64,000 bases of DNA from the NCBI GenBank assembly GCA_900546515.1, contig URDG01000006.1, forward strand, positions 12,530 through 76,529, in the 5' to 3' direction. Under the pieces are notes generated by a model, which was not told where the DNA came from, searched no databases, and saw only the letters and a list, made by a program, of their open reading frames with translations. Both the position numbers and the translations under genes were made by a program. Positions 17,245 through 25,758 of the stretch are shown here, in pieces; the stretch's first letter is position 1, and each line of letters starts with the position of its first letter. This DNA comes from an uncultured Eubacteriales bacterium (GTDB lineage Bacteria > Bacillota > Clostridia > Oscillospirales > Oscillospiraceae).

Positions 17245-17877
17245 ATGTTTAAGGATCTGAAAGAAACGATACAGGCCTATATGGCGCGTGATCCCGCGGC
17301 GCGAAGTCCGCTGGAGGTCTATTTCCTCTATCCCGGCCTCAAGGCCACGCGCAGTCACCGCCGCGCCCACTGGTTTTACGAGCACAACATGAAGTTTATC
17401 GCCCGCATGATCTCTCAGGCCAGCCGTCACCGTACGGGCATAGAGATCCACCCCGGCGCGAAGATAGGCAAGCGCCTTGTCATCGACCACGGTATGGGCA
17501 TCGTCATCGGAGAGACGGCGGAGATAGGGGACGACTGCCTGCTGTACCACGGCGTCACGCTCGGCGGTACCGGCAAGGACACCGGTAAGCGCCACCCGAC
17601 GATAGGAAACAATGTGCTCATCGGCACGGGAGCCAAGGTGCTGGGGCCGTTCAAGGTCGGCGACAACAGCCGCATTGCGGCAAATTCCGTGGTGCTCAGC
17701 GAGGTCCCGCCGGACAGCACGGCGGTCGGCATCCCGGCAAGGGTCGTGCGCATAGCCGGACAGAAGGTGGATTATGCGACCGAGGTCGATCAGATCAGTG
17801 TCCGCGACCCGATGACCGACGAGCTCGACTGTCTGCGCCGCCGCATAGAGGCGCTGGAAAAAAAGAGCGGGGAATGA
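17245..17877 (+). CDS. cysE: serine O-acetyltransferase
   Basis: A 210-aa left-handed beta-helix enzyme: N-terminal helical part with DPAARSPLEVYFLYPGLKA, then hexapeptide repeats with GIEIHPGAKIG, the catalytic VIDHGMGIVIGETAEIG, LYHGVTLGGTGKDTGKRHPT and GIPARVV. It acetylates serine with acetyl-CoA to O-acetylserine, which O-acetylserine sulfhydrylase turns into cysteine. No cysK follows; the CRISPR array begins right after the stop. The start at 17245 has GGGAG upstream; an ATG nine codons earlier overlaps the terminator T-run and is rejected. Control by the Cys-rich leader is inferred. Confidence 0.93.
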   Translation: MFKDLKETIQAYMARDPAARSPLEVYFLYPGLKATRSHRRAHWFYEHNMKFIARMISQASRHRTGIEIHPGAKIGKRLVIDHGMGIVIGETAEIGDDCLLYHGVTLGGTGKDTGKRHPTIGNNVLIGTGAKVLGPFKVGDNSRIAANSVVLSEVPPDSTAVGIPARVVRIAGQKVDYATEVDQISVRDPMTDELDCLRRRIEALEKKSGE

Positions 17878-17879
17878 AA

Positions 17880-18575
17880 ATAGTGATTTTCTGCTGCCCT
17901 TTGGTATGGTATAATTCTGCGCGTCATCGCCGGAGCTGCCGATCTGTTATAGTTCCCTGATAGTTCTTGGTATGGTATAATCTCGCTCGCGTCGACGATG
18001 CCGTCGCGCGCGTTATAGTTCCCTGATAGTTCTTGGTATGGTATAATAATTACCACACAATATCAAAAAAGTCTATGGTTATAGTTCCCTGATAGTTCTT
18101 GGTATGGTATAATCAGAGGAACGTCTTTTCGACACAAAGAATGGTTATAGTTCCCTGATAGTTCTTGGTATGGTATAATCAGCGCCGTAGCCGTATGACG
18201 CGGCGAGGAGTTATAGTTCCCTGATAGTTCTTGGTATGGTATAATGTGGTTGTCCACACAGAAAACCACGTTGTTGTTATAGTTCCCTGATAGTTCTTGG
18301 TATGGTATAATAGGCAACGACGTTATAAACGGCATTATCAAGTTATAGTTCCCTGATAGTTCTTGGTATGGTATAATAACATCGCCGACTACACCCAGAT
18401 TTACGTTGTTATAGTTCCCTGATAGTTCTTGGTATGGTATAATAGTTTTGCCCCAGACTTCAACGTCCCACGCGTTATAGTTCCCTGATAGTTCTTGGTA
18501 TGGTATAATAGCCCTCGGAAAGCAGTTGAGCTACTTCTGGTTATAGTTCCCTGATAGTTCTTGGTATGGTATAAT
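17880..18575 (+). CRISPR. type II-C CRISPR array, 11 repeats and 10 spacers
   Basis: Ten identical 36-bp repeats start at 17946 and recur every 66 bp to 18540; each begins GTTATAGTTCCC and ends TTGGTATGGTATAAT. An eleventh, degenerate copy at 17880-17915 keeps only the last 15 bases. All ten spacers are exactly 30 bp (first 17916-17945, last 18510-18539). The GTT...TAAT form is that of type II repeats, where the crRNA is spacer then GTTATAG handle, so crRNAs read rightward, opposite to the cas genes. The 3' end of every repeat holds an extended -10 box (TGGTATAAT), as in Neisseria and Campylobacter II-C arrays, so each spacer can have its own promoter. Spacer origin cannot be told without a search. 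Confidence 0.97.
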
Positions 18576-18585
18576 AGACTATCAG

Positions 18586-18628
18586 ACAAAACCTGTCCCT
18601 ACAATGGTTAGGGCAGGTTTTGTTTTTA
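18586..18628. terminator. terminator between array and cas2
   Basis: A long stem (10 bp, a bulged T, then 4 bp; 18586-18600 with 18610-18623) is followed by GTTTTTAAAA. It starts 10 bp after the last repeat, so it would end rightward crRNA transcripts, and may also stop the leftward cas2 message. Confidence 0.8.
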
Positions 18629-18634
18629 AAAATT

Positions 18635-18955
18635 TCAGAAAATTGAGAGCTGTTCACATTGAAAACTGTCGTCAGCCTGCGTGAGATTTCCGAGCAGAAT
18701 ATCAATGGACTCATATTGCTTTTCGGTTATCACAAGCATCCGTATTGATCCGTTGTCTGGCAGATTGTCCTTTATCCGCATCCGGTGCTTTTCAACGGCA
18801 TCGGCTCCGTTGCAGACACGGGCGTATACCGAATACTGTATCATGTGATAGCCGTCTGTCAGGAGAAAATTCCGGAAGCGTGTGGCTTCACGCCGCTGTC
18901 GTTTTGTCTGCACCGGCAGATCAAAAAACACCATTATTCTCATAAATTTATTCAT
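18635..18955 (-). CDS. cas2: CRISPR-associated endonuclease Cas2
   Basis: A 106-aa ferredoxin-fold protein with RIMVFFDLPVQTKRQRREAT, the aspartate at the end of the first strand, then RFRNFLLTDGYHMIQYSVYA. Cas2 joins Cas1 in the spacer-integration complex. Its start overlaps the end of cas1 by 8 bp, and it is the last gene of cas9-cas1-cas2. No csn2 or cas4 follows, which places the system in subtype II-C. Confidence 0.95.
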   Translation of the reverse strand: MNKFMRIMVFFDLPVQTKRQRREATRFRNFLLTDGYHMIQYSVYARVCNGADAVEKHRMRIKDNLPDNGSIRMLVITEKQYESIDILLGNLTQADDSFQCEQLSIF

Positions 18956-19847
18956 AGCTGTGCTGCTTCAGTTCAAGAAGCTCCGGAAGAATGAGCTTTG
19001 CTTCTCCGGTTGTGAATGAACGCTGTAGACTGTGTACTGTGCGCTCCATTGCATAGGCGACGGAGTGCCGTTGACCGCCGGAACGGACATCGAGATTCAG
19101 ACAGTTAAAAAGAAGCCTCTTTTTATCCGGTGTGAGATCGTCAGCTTCATCGATCATTGAAAAAACCATGAGATCAATGACCGGCCGGAACGGTTCCATC
19201 ATATCATCGGCAAGATTAAAGCTGTTGAGTTCGCTTTTATGATGCAGCCCATAGGCGGGGAGAAAACCGTATACTGCAAGATAGCGTGCCATACAGCCAC
19301 GGAGTATGGCATAACCATAATTGAGGGCGGAATTTATACCGGTCACCAGACTGCGGGTAAAACCGCGACCGAAGAGAGCGGGAAAGTATCGGGCAGCCGC
19401 GGCAGCCTCAACATTTCCGGTGTCGCCCGAACGAACGGTGTCTGCCATTGCAGAAAGCCCTTTTGCTTCATCTGTTTTTCCGCATATTCTCAAACATTCA
19501 GATTGATTATTTATCTTTGCAGTAACAACGCGCTGCCACATCCGTTTCTTGAGTACTTCTCCGGAGTTCAGCTGACTTTCAAGAATCGGCAGCTGGCGGC
19601 TGTGCTGGCAGTATGAATTAAGCACGGCACATGGCATGTGCTTTTCGTCGCATATAAAAACCGCGCAGCCGCGCTGCCCCAAAAGGGACAGTGCGGCTGT
19701 TGTTATTGTAGATTGGCGGCTCTCTATGAGAATGGAGGAAATGTCCTCGGGAGAAAGCGAATGGTCGCTGCCGGTGCTTATTACAAGCTGTTCGTTTTTG
19801 ACAGAGATGCGGGCGGGGTTTTCGATAATAATATTTCTGAAAGCCAT
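18948..19847 (-). CDS. cas1: CRISPR-associated integrase Cas1
   Basis: A 299-aa protein of the type II Cas1 group: N-terminal beta domain with NIIIENPARISVKNEQLVI and PEDISSILIES, then a helical domain with INSALNYGYAILRGCMARYL (catalytic Glu side), LPAYGLHHKSELNSFNLADD (His) and MMEPFRPVIDLMV (acidic). It integrates new spacers with Cas2. It starts 3 bp after the cas9 stop, so it is in one operon. The catalytic motif residues are present, so adaptation may be active. Confidence 0.95.
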   Translation of the reverse strand: MAFRNIIIENPARISVKNEQLVISTGSDHSLSPEDISSILIESRQSTITTAALSLLGQRGCAVFICDEKHMPCAVLNSYCQHSRQLPILESQLNSGEVLKKRMWQRVVTAKINNQSECLRICGKTDEAKGLSAMADTVRSGDTGNVEAAAAARYFPALFGRGFTRSLVTGINSALNYGYAILRGCMARYLAVYGFLPAYGLHHKSELNSFNLADDMMEPFRPVIDLMVFSMIDEADDLTPDKKRLLFNCLNLDVRSGGQRHSVAYAMERTVHSLQRSFTTGEAKLILPELLELKQHSYE

Positions 19848-19850
19848 AAT

Positions 19851-22800
19851 TCAGCCTTTCGTTATATCAAAACGCTGCCTTTTTTCCTTCCTTACCGGGT
19901 GGTATTCGCCTAACACATCCACAGTATATTTTTCGATGCTCTCAAGTGTCTTTAGGCCGAGACTTTGTATTATATAGGTGTTATCGTTTGTTATGAAACG
20001 AACTGTACCATTCGCAATTGAAGAGCTGATATAGTAAAACATGGATTCTTTACATTCCAGAATGGGGGGCAGAGTGCTTTCGGGAAAGACCTTTGAGAGC
20101 TTCATTCCCCTGCGGTGTTTTACTTTGACCAGATCGTTAGGATAAAGCGAGAAAATAAAATCCTCATCTTTCACGTCTTTCCATTCCTCATAAGACTTGG
20201 CGGCAACTACGGCTTTGCTTGGAAGCTCGGGCCTGAGCGTATCGGCGACATATATCGGGACGAAATAATATCCGTCGCCCTCAATATGAAACACATCTAT
20301 ACGGACCATTGAATCGTTGTCGGCAGCACCGCAGCCATCATGCACGGGAACGGTCAGCGTAGTCGTTTCGAGAAGCTTAACCTTGTTCACTATGGGGCCG
20401 GGAGTTCCGTCACTTTTCGGTTTGCGGAAAGGTTCGGTAAATGCTTTTGCGCCGGTACCTCCGTGCTCGGCCAGCTGCTTCTTAAGCGCCCCGTAAAGCA
20501 AACGGTCGCTTTCAGGCTTGTAGTATCCTGAAATCTCGCCGGAACTGTCGAGCTTCAGTGAGGTCAGAGGACGTTTTACGATAGTGTACCCTTCATCCAG
20601 AGCTTTGGGACTTTTCACAGTGTCCTTGTGTGCAGCTCCTGTGACTTTTCTTGTTGGCATGCGTGATACGAACAGCGGCCTGACGTGTGGGGCATCATCG
20701 TCCATATAAAATGGCAGCTTCAGATCCGCCACTGCGCGTGAAGGATCATTGCTGAGCCGGGCTTCAAGCTCTTTCCTGAACCATGGCCACGGATATGGAA
20801 ACTCCTGTTTTATCTCGCCTGTGTTGGGGTCAATGAGGATGCTTCCGTTTTCTGTGCGCATGTAGTGTTTCTCATGCCACGAGGCATAGCGAGATACCCT
20901 TTGTATCATGCCATCTGTTGTGCATCCGATTATCACGGCATCTACTGCGTGGTGCCTGTCGCCGTCTTCGCGCACCTTGCTGATACCCCAACGCTTACGC
21001 ATGTATGCCGTGACGGCTCCGTTTACTGCGGTCACGCGCTTTTTGCGGCCGGTAAACGACGGATCGAATTGGAGGTTGTCGTTTATGTAGTTGTACATGA
21101 AGCGCGCCATCGTCTTGGTATCCTGCAAATTGCGTTCCTTGAAGTTTGCCTCATCCTCGGCGGTATAGGCTTCCTTGAGCAGCAGTCTGCGTTTACGGTA
21201 ATCGCGCACACAGGCATTTACCCAAACGACGAAACTGTCCTTACGTTTGCCGGTAAGATACTGCATCGGCAGGCGGTTGCCCTTGTTGCGATTTTCCTCG
21301 GTAAGTACGAGTACCTTGTTCTTGTAGCTGTCATCGAAGCTTATGCTGTATGGGATGATGTGATCTACCTCGGCATAATTGTCTTCAAACAGCCGTTCAA
21401 GGGACATCTGACGCTGTGAATATGCACATACGCCGCCCTGCTCACTGAAAAGCTTGAATTTTACAAGATCGATTCCGGTGGGCGCACCGTGCTTGTATTC
21501 ACGTATCTGCTGCATCATGCGCTCGTTTTGTTTCTGGTTGTCGTCCATTTGCTTTTTCAGTTTGCTGCGCTCGGCAAAATCTTTTGCCATTTCGCGTGCA
21601 AGCTCGATGTTTACATACACTGGGCTATGGCCGTAGCGGCGAATGATAGCGTTGACGATCTTTATGGTCTGCGATATGGCGCGGCGCACGACGGGGCTTG
21701 TAACCTCATAACAGTCGTCTCCAAGCGGAGGAAGGTACAGCGTTCGCCCATCCTTACTATGTGCGCGAAAGTCATACCCAGCAGCGGTGCAGGCGTCGTT
21801 ATAATTCATGCCCTTTTCAAGGAACGGGATGAGCTTGTCACAGGCTTTTACGGAAAGGTGCCCGAACTTTGAAAAACTCAGGGTTTCAAGTTCGGCAATG
21901 TCACAAGGTTCTATTCCGGCTTCGGTGAGAGCGCGCTCAATTTTCTCGCCGGTCTTATAGAGGGACAACACTCTGGCGATCTCATTGCGCTGTTCATTGC
22001 TCAGCATGGCAAAACGGCCCTTGGCTACTCGATCCACAGCCCTGCGCATCTGATGATAGGCTTTCATGCAGACGATTTTTTCCTTCTTTTCTACTTCCTC
22101 CGGAGGGACGTCCGTCTTATAGCGAATCATATTGAACGTGTGATTGGCAGGAATGTTGAGCTCTTTGCGGATCTTTGCGTAACTAAGGGTGTCCGACTTG
22201 TGTGCGAGCTCTATCAGGGTTCTGCGCTGACCGTCAGTAAGAGGCGTGCTCTCCCCGCCGTGGATCAACCGTATATGATTGATTTTTTCCAACAGGCTGA
22301 AGTATTCAAATGAATATGAAGCCTTTGCAGCGCGAGGTTCGTCAGGCTCAAGCGTACAGAGACCTACCATTCGTTCTATTTGGCTGCCGCCGTAAGGACT
22401 GTTGCCGCCGGGACCTTCGTCAAAAGAGCGCTGACTGAGAAGTATTTCGAGATAGGCATTTTCGAGCTCGGCAGAGGCAAATTCAGAGCCATAGTTGCGT
22501 TGAGCGGAGAATATTTTGCGAATTTCGTCCTCGACCATCACACGAGTAACAGTGGCAATATAATTTCCACCCTTATTGCGCTTGTGTTCAGCAAAAAGCG
22601 GGTCTTTTAGGAACATTTCTCCGGCGGTACGATAGCCGTTTTTGCCCATGCGCTCTTTGTTTTTGTTCACCGCTGCCAGCAGCTTCCCGTCCTCCTGATC
22701 TGATTCACCCTTACGGTTGGAACGGAAGCCACGCCGTTGTGACAGATGCAGCATTATTCTAGCAAGCTCGCTGCGCGAGACGGATGTATCCAGCGCTTTT

Positions 22801-23117
22801 ACGCGCACAGCATATATATCTGATAATTGTCCGTCAAACAGCTGTGAGAGTTCTTCCTTGCTGAGAAGTCCTGACGAGACTATAAGATTACGTATCCGTT
22901 CATTACGGTGACGATGTCTGCGTAAACGCCGCCGCGCGCTTCTGGCCTCGCGTCTGGGCGCGGCAAGCGAAGCGCCGGTTTTTGGCTGTTCGGCGGCAGT
23001 AAATATCCGGGAGCCGAAATCCAGTATACCGCATGGATTTTCGTCGGCATCCAGTGCAAGAGCCGCCCAGCCGACCGAAGTAATGCCTATATCGAGCCCT
23101 ATTGCATATTGGTGCAT
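19851..23117 (-). CDS. cas9: CRISPR-associated endonuclease Cas9, type II-C
   Basis: A 1088-aa effector, the size of compact II-C enzymes. RuvC-I is at the N-terminus (AIGLDIGITSVGW, catalytic D9). An arginine-rich bridge helix follows (RREARSARRRLRRHRHRNER, about 58-77). The second RuvC part has PVYVNIELAREMAKD. HNH has CAYSQRQM and AEVDHIIPYSISFDD with catalytic H586, then NKGNR. RuvC-III is DRHHAVDAVIIG near 724. All nuclease residues are present, so it looks active. The start at 23117 has GGGAGG 8 nt upstream; the longer frame to 23219 runs into the tracrRNA and is rejected. PAM is unknown. Confidence 0.97.
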   Translation of the reverse strand: MHQYAIGLDIGITSVGWAALALDADENPCGILDFGSRIFTAAEQPKTGASLAAPRREARSARRRLRRHRHRNERIRNLIVSSGLLSKEELSQLFDGQLSDIYAVRVKALDTSVSRSELARIMLHLSQRRGFRSNRKGESDQEDGKLLAAVNKNKERMGKNGYRTAGEMFLKDPLFAEHKRNKGGNYIATVTRVMVEDEIRKIFSAQRNYGSEFASAELENAYLEILLSQRSFDEGPGGNSPYGGSQIERMVGLCTLEPDEPRAAKASYSFEYFSLLEKINHIRLIHGGESTPLTDGQRRTLIELAHKSDTLSYAKIRKELNIPANHTFNMIRYKTDVPPEEVEKKEKIVCMKAYHQMRRAVDRVAKGRFAMLSNEQRNEIARVLSLYKTGEKIERALTEAGIEPCDIAELETLSFSKFGHLSVKACDKLIPFLEKGMNYNDACTAAGYDFRAHSKDGRTLYLPPLGDDCYEVTSPVVRRAISQTIKIVNAIIRRYGHSPVYVNIELAREMAKDFAERSKLKKQMDDNQKQNERMMQQIREYKHGAPTGIDLVKFKLFSEQGGVCAYSQRQMSLERLFEDNYAEVDHIIPYSISFDDSYKNKVLVLTEENRNKGNRLPMQYLTGKRKDSFVVWVNACVRDYRKRRLLLKEAYTAEDEANFKERNLQDTKTMARFMYNYINDNLQFDPSFTGRKKRVTAVNGAVTAYMRKRWGISKVREDGDRHHAVDAVIIGCTTDGMIQRVSRYASWHEKHYMRTENGSILIDPNTGEIKQEFPYPWPWFRKELEARLSNDPSRAVADLKLPFYMDDDAPHVRPLFVSRMPTRKVTGAAHKDTVKSPKALDEGYTIVKRPLTSLKLDSSGEISGYYKPESDRLLYGALKKQLAEHGGTGAKAFTEPFRKPKSDGTPGPIVNKVKLLETTTLTVPVHDGCGAADNDSMVRIDVFHIEGDGYYFVPIYVADTLRPELPSKAVVAAKSYEEWKDVKDEDFIFSLYPNDLVKVKHRRGMKLSKVFPESTLPPILECKESMFYYISSSIANGTVRFITNDNTYIIQSLGLKTLESIEKYTVDVLGEYHPVRKEKRQRFDITKG

Positions 23118-23189
23118 ATCTTTGACCTCCCACTTCTGTTTTAACTTATAATGCCAATAATGTAATGATGATAATGTTTTTCGGCGGAT

Positions 23190-23284
23190 AGAGATAATGC
23201 CCCGCACGAGGCGAGGCATTAGAGCTCTTCGGTTTACTACCTTATCATAGTAACCTGAATAGTTCTTGGTATGGTATAAGAACT
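23190..23284 (-). ncRNA. tracrRNA
   Basis: On the minus strand, 23280-23245 is an anti-repeat: the plus-strand copy CCTGAATAGTTCTTGG and GTATGGTATAAG matches the CRISPR repeat with one extra A and a changed last base. The segment ACTATGAT pairs fully with the repeat start GTTATAGT using G.U pairs. After it come GATAAGGTAGTAAACCG, an AGAGCTCT palindrome and a 9-bp hairpin (23196-23204 with 23212-23220). There is no clear T-run, so the 3' end is uncertain. It lies just upstream of cas9, on the same strand, behind a strong promoter. Confidence 0.85.
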
Positions 23285-23290
23285 GATTAA

Positions 23291-23319
23291 AGTATAATCC
23301 AAATGATGGAACAAGTCAA
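23291..23319 (-). promoter_or_regulatory. tracrRNA promoter
   Basis: On the minus strand TTGACT (23319-23314), 17 nt, TATACT (23296-23291). The start would fall near 23284, right before the anti-repeat. It may also feed cas9. Confidence 0.8.
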
Positions 23320-23428
23320 TAGAGAGAGGAGCAGGAAGCACTTTTTGTCTGTTCTTGACAAGCAATGCATACGATATTTGTTGGTTATGCTGCACTGCTC
23401 CAGAGCACGGGAATTATAGGCAGTATAA

Positions 23429-23466
23429 AATCCGGCGGGATATGAAGCCTCACATCTCGCCGGATG
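23429..23466 (-). terminator. terminator of yloV
   Basis: An imperfect stem of about 15 bp (ATCCGGCG arms) is followed on the minus strand by TTTTATAC. It ends the yloU-yloV transcript. 23320-23428 shows no gene or clear signal. Confidence 0.7.
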
Positions 23467-23485
23467 ATATTTATATATACGGTTC

Positions 23486-25162
23486 TTACTCCACGCTTAT
23501 CATATAATAGTACACGGGCTGACCGCCGTTGACAACGCTGACCTCAGCGTCGGGGAAGCAGCCGGTGATCGTGCCTGCGGCATCCTGCGCGTCGGCCTCC
23601 TGTACGTCTGCGCCGTAATACACGGTGATGAACTCCGGCGAGAACTCGTCAAACGCCCAGCTCAGTTCCTTGAAGAGCGTCTTAATATTGGTGTAGCTGC
23701 CGAGCAGCGCGCCGTCGAGCAGCGCGAGGTATTCGCCCGCGTGGATCGTATGCCCGTCAAAGTCGGAATCGCGCGCGGCGTAAGTGACCATTGCGGTGTG
23801 GACATTGCCGACGGCCTCGAGCATCGTGTCGATAACGGCCTGCTCGGACTCCTCGGGATTGAAGTTGAGAAGCGCGGTCACGCCCTGCGGCACGGTCTTT
23901 GTCGGGATGACGACGACATGCTTCTCGGTCATGGGTATGCACTGCTCTGCGGCCATGATGATGTTCTTGTTGTTGGGGAAGACGAACACGGTCGAGGCCG
24001 GGGTGCGGTTTATTTCGCGGAGAATGTCGTCGGTAGAGGGATTCATGGTCTGCCCGCCGGTGACTATCGCGTCGGCGCCGAGCTCACGGAAGAGACTGGC
24101 CATGCCGTCTCCTGCGCAGACTGTGACGATGCCGAATTCCTTTTCGGGAGCCGCGACAGCGCTGCCGCCGTTTTCAAGCTCCTCCTCGATGGCTTCGAGA
24201 TCGTCGGTGGTCTGGGCCTTGCGGCCGGCCACTATGTCGTCATGCTGCGTGCGCATGTTCTCGATCTTCGCAAGCTCCAGCGTGCCGTACTTCTGCGCCT
24301 CGTTGAGCGCATCGCCGGGAGTGTTGGTGTGCACATGCACCTTGAAGGCCTCGTCGTCCTCGCCGATCACAAGGCTGTCGCCGATGCTGTTGAGGAAAGC
24401 GCGGTACGGGTCAAGATCCACGTCGGGATCGTTCTTGCGCACGATAAACACCGTGTCGAATGCAAAGGTTATCTCTTCGGTGTCGAAAACATCAAAAGGA
24501 GAGTCGGCCGGGGCGCTGACCTCAACGGCGTTCGCGGAGGAAACTACCTCGCCCCGCAGAGATGCGAGCATCGCGCCGAGTATGGTCATGTAGCCCTTGC
24601 CGCCTGCATCTACAACTCCGGCCTTTTTCAGCACGGGGTTGAGATTGATGGTGTCCTCAAGCGCTTCCTCTCCGGCCTTGATCGCGCACACGAACATGTT
24701 CTCAAGGCTTGCGCCGGCATCGGCCGCTTCGACGGCGGCGTTGGATGCAAGACGGGAGACGGTCAGTATGGTGCCCTCTGCGGGCTTCATGACCGCCTTG
24801 TACGCGGAGTCCACGCCGTCGGCCATTGCGCCGGCAAACTCCACGGGACCAGCGGTGTCGATGCCCTTGAGGCGCTTGGATATGCCGCGGAACAGAAGGG
24901 ACAGGATAACGCCGGAATTGCCGCGCGCGCCGCGCAGCAGGGCGGAGGCCACGCAGTCCGCGGCCTTGTCGATAGCGGTGAAATTCTTCTTGCGCAGCTC
25001 GTTGGCCGCGTTGTTGAGCGTCAGGCACATGTTGGTGCCGGTGTCGCCGTCGGGGACGGGGAACACGTTGAGCTCGTTTATCTGCTGTATATTCGCATGG
25101 AGCGCCGCATCCGCGCACAGTATCATCTCTTTGAACGCGGCGGCGTCAATATATTCTTTCAA
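23486..25162 (-). CDS. DAK2 domain / YloV family protein (FakA-like kinase)
   Basis: A 558-aa protein with an N-terminal DAK2 (DhaL-like) ATP-binding domain: INELNVFPVPDGDTGTNMCLTL (DGDTGTN at 38-44) and ALLRGARGNSGVILSLLFRG, then a middle domain and a C-terminal DegV-like domain. Homologue FakA phosphorylates fatty acids held by DegV-type FakB proteins for phospholipid synthesis. The start is a TTG with GGAGG upstream, 19 bp after the Asp23/Gls24 gene. The yloU-yloV pair is standard in Firmicutes. No fakB is seen nearby. Confidence 0.9.
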   Translation of the reverse strand: MKEYIDAAAFKEMILCADAALHANIQQINELNVFPVPDGDTGTNMCLTLNNAANELRKKNFTAIDKAADCVASALLRGARGNSGVILSLLFRGISKRLKGIDTAGPVEFAGAMADGVDSAYKAVMKPAEGTILTVSRLASNAAVEAADAGASLENMFVCAIKAGEEALEDTINLNPVLKKAGVVDAGGKGYMTILGAMLASLRGEVVSSANAVEVSAPADSPFDVFDTEEITFAFDTVFIVRKNDPDVDLDPYRAFLNSIGDSLVIGEDDEAFKVHVHTNTPGDALNEAQKYGTLELAKIENMRTQHDDIVAGRKAQTTDDLEAIEEELENGGSAVAAPEKEFGIVTVCAGDGMASLFRELGADAIVTGGQTMNPSTDDILREINRTPASTVFVFPNNKNIIMAAEQCIPMTEKHVVVIPTKTVPQGVTALLNFNPEESEQAVIDTMLEAVGNVHTAMVTYAARDSDFDGHTIHAGEYLALLDGALLGSYTNIKTLFKELSWAFDEFSPEFITVYYGADVQEADAQDAAGTITGCFPDAEVSVVNGGQPVYYYMISVE

Positions 25163-25181
25163 AGCAACTTACCTCCGGAGC

Positions 25182-25532
25182 TTATCCGATAATCGTATCT
25201 ATATAAACATCCACGCTTTTTACCGGAACACCCGTGGATTTGGTGAGTTTGTATTTGACTTCATTCATTATGCTGCGTGACACTGCGCTTATATTGACTC
25301 CGTGATCCACGCCTATGTGAAGCTCAAGGGAAACGGTGCCGTCGTCATTCATGTGCGCGACAACGCCCTTGGACATGGATTCGCGGCGCAGAAGCTGCCA
25401 TGGGCCGCCCTCCTTGCTGCACGTGACCATACCCTTGACGCCGAAACAGCTCGTGGCGGCGTCTCCGGCAAGGTTTGTAAAGACCTCATCGGTTATGCTT
25501 ATCTTTCCGCTGCTGTTTATGATATTCACCAT
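25182..25532 (-). CDS. Asp23/Gls24 family envelope stress protein (YloU-like)
   Basis: A 116-aa protein with the Asp23 fold: GKISITDEVFTNLAGDAATS, then SLELHIGVDHGVNISAVSRS and VPVKSVDVYIDTI. Such proteins respond to alkaline or envelope stress and are often encoded directly before yloV, as here. AAAGGAG precedes the ATG. The promoter region upstream (25533-25758) is AT-rich and I see no clear minus-strand boxes. Confidence 0.9.
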   Translation of the reverse strand: MVNIINSSGKISITDEVFTNLAGDAATSCFGVKGMVTCSKEGGPWQLLRRESMSKGVVAHMNDDGTVSLELHIGVDHGVNISAVSRSIMNEVKYKLTKSTGVPVKSVDVYIDTIIG

Positions 25533-25758
25533 ACTGTACAGCTCCTTTCAGTCAGATTGACCCGGTATGCGCCGCAAAAAAAGACGTGAACTGCACATAC
25601 AAAGCCGATTATCAATTATAATACAGTCTTTTCAAAAGCTCAAGGCAAATTTGGTTGAATTTTGCGTGCAATTTCAACAATTTTTCCCGTTTCACAGACC
25701 CAAAAGCCGGTATTCCCAAATTCGTGATATTTTACAATAAATTTATACTTACTGACGG

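Noticed and set aside
18635..23117. Subtype II-A or II-B for the CRISPR system
   Set aside because: No csn2 and no cas4 gene is present between the array and cas9; Cas9 is of the compact II-C size.
23118..23219. N-terminal extension of Cas9 by 34 residues
   Set aside because: It would run into the tracrRNA hairpin and lacks a ribosome site, whereas the start at 23117 has GGGAGG and begins like other Cas9 proteins.
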